DNA of 5,337 nt from Thermoprotei archaeon (GTDB lineage: Archaea > Thermoproteota > Thermoprotei > Thermofilales > Thermofilaceae). The DNA lies in the NCBI GenBank assembly GCA_003649495.1, contig QMRZ01000105.1, forward strand, positions 1 through 5,337. Reading direction: 5' to 3'. Shown here piece by piece: positions 5,048 through 5,337 of this stretch. The notes under the pieces are model-generated. The model saw nothing but the letters and a program-made list of their open reading frames with translations, did not search any database and was not told where the DNA came from. The stretch's first letter is position 1. The number at the start of each line of letters is the position of its first letter. A program made the translations under genes and the position numbers.

Positions 5048-5337
5048 TCACCTCAGCCAGGAGCTGGCGGTCCTCACAAGCTCGGCGGTCAGCTTGACGT
5101 ACTCCGCCCTAGCCTCCCCCAGCACCTCCCCCCTGAGCTCTGGGGGCGCGCTCCTATATCGCCTGATGAGCTCTCCCATCCGCTCATAAGCCCTCGTGGC
5201 CAGCTCCAGCGCTGCCCTGACCTCGCGGTAGTCGAACAACTTGAATATCGACCTAGACCTGGAGAGGGCCTCCTCTATCGTCCCCCTAGCTATCACCTCG
5301 TAGACCTTGGCCACCTTGCCGGGGGTCCACCTGAGGA
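5048..5337 (-). CDS. Unrecognised helical protein, C-terminal part
   Basis: The frame is open from the right window edge, so 95 residues are visible, beginning LRWTPGKVAKVYEV and ending ASSWLR. A GTG at 5314 could be an internal or true start (AGGTGGA lies 11 nt ahead of it, wider than usual), which would give 88 residues. The gene more likely begins beyond the window, because protein-like sequence continues upstream. The visible part is strongly charged and helical, rich in Ala, Glu, Arg and Leu, with no membrane segment, cysteine or recognisable catalytic motif. The pattern of V-x-x-x-Y-E followed by T-I-E-E-A-L faintly recalls the C-terminal helices of dihydrodipicolinate-synthase-like aldolases, but the tail is too long for me to support that. 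Its TGA overlaps an in-frame GTG of the next gene, so the two may still be co-transcribed. Confidence 0.55.
   Translation of the reverse strand, partial: LRWTPGKVAKVYEVIARGTIEEALSRSRSIFKLFDYREVRAALELATRAYERMGELIRRYRSAPPELRGEVLGEARAEYVKLTAELVRTASSWLR

Noticed and set aside
1..5337. CRISPR array, insertion sequence, toxin-antitoxin pair or defence island
   Set aside because: No regularly spaced repeats, transposase motifs, terminal inverted repeats or nuclease/effector motifs are visible on either strand.

Overview
The window looks like chromosomal DNA of a hyperthermophilic archaeon, most likely Thermoproteota (crenarchaeal type) or a close relative such as Korarchaeota. The evidence is GGTGA ribosome-binding sites matching the archaeal 16S rRNA tail, AT-rich TATA elements about 27 nt ahead of inferred transcription starts, one apparently leaderless gene, heavy use of AGG and ATA codons, and archaeal-looking protein families. 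This is inference; there is no rRNA or other phylogenetic marker in the window.

Layout, left to right. (1) Positions 1-90, minus strand: the first 30 codons of a gene running off the left edge, a textbook signal peptide. (2) Positions 91-306: a divergent control region with TATA-like elements facing both ways, a perfect 15-bp palindrome (236-250) directly against the plus-strand TATA element, and a 10-bp-phased direct repeat. (3) Positions 307-2310, plus: a large polytopic membrane protein of the DUF6785/DUF6784 type, related to oligopeptide transporters (OPT). Its middle third has a clearly lower G+C content than the rest. (4) Positions 2311-2362: a short spacer with a TATA-like element, a 20-nt pyrimidine tract and a ribosome-binding site. 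(5) Positions 2363-3982, plus: a polysaccharide deacetylase (NodB fold) fused to two divergent repeats resembling pseudomurein-binding repeats. I extend this gene upstream of its first ATG/GTG/TTG codon, because the open frame continues into a membrane anchor that ends at a well-placed ATT codon. (6) Positions 3936-5000, minus: a uroporphyrinogen-decarboxylase/corrinoid-methyltransferase superfamily protein, converging on and overlapping the deacetylase tail by 47 bp. (7) Positions 5048-5337, minus: the C-terminal part of an unrecognised helical protein, cut by the right edge.

The left half reads as a cell-surface neighbourhood: a secreted protein, a transporter-like membrane protein and a membrane-anchored carbohydrate deacetylase with possible wall- or glycan-binding repeats. 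The right half is a separate minus-strand transcription direction with a soluble enzyme of unknown substrate. I see no CRISPR array, insertion sequence, tRNA, rRNA or defence system. The best leads are the deacetylase architecture with its probable AUU start, the palindromic operator candidate, and the composition patch inside the transporter gene.
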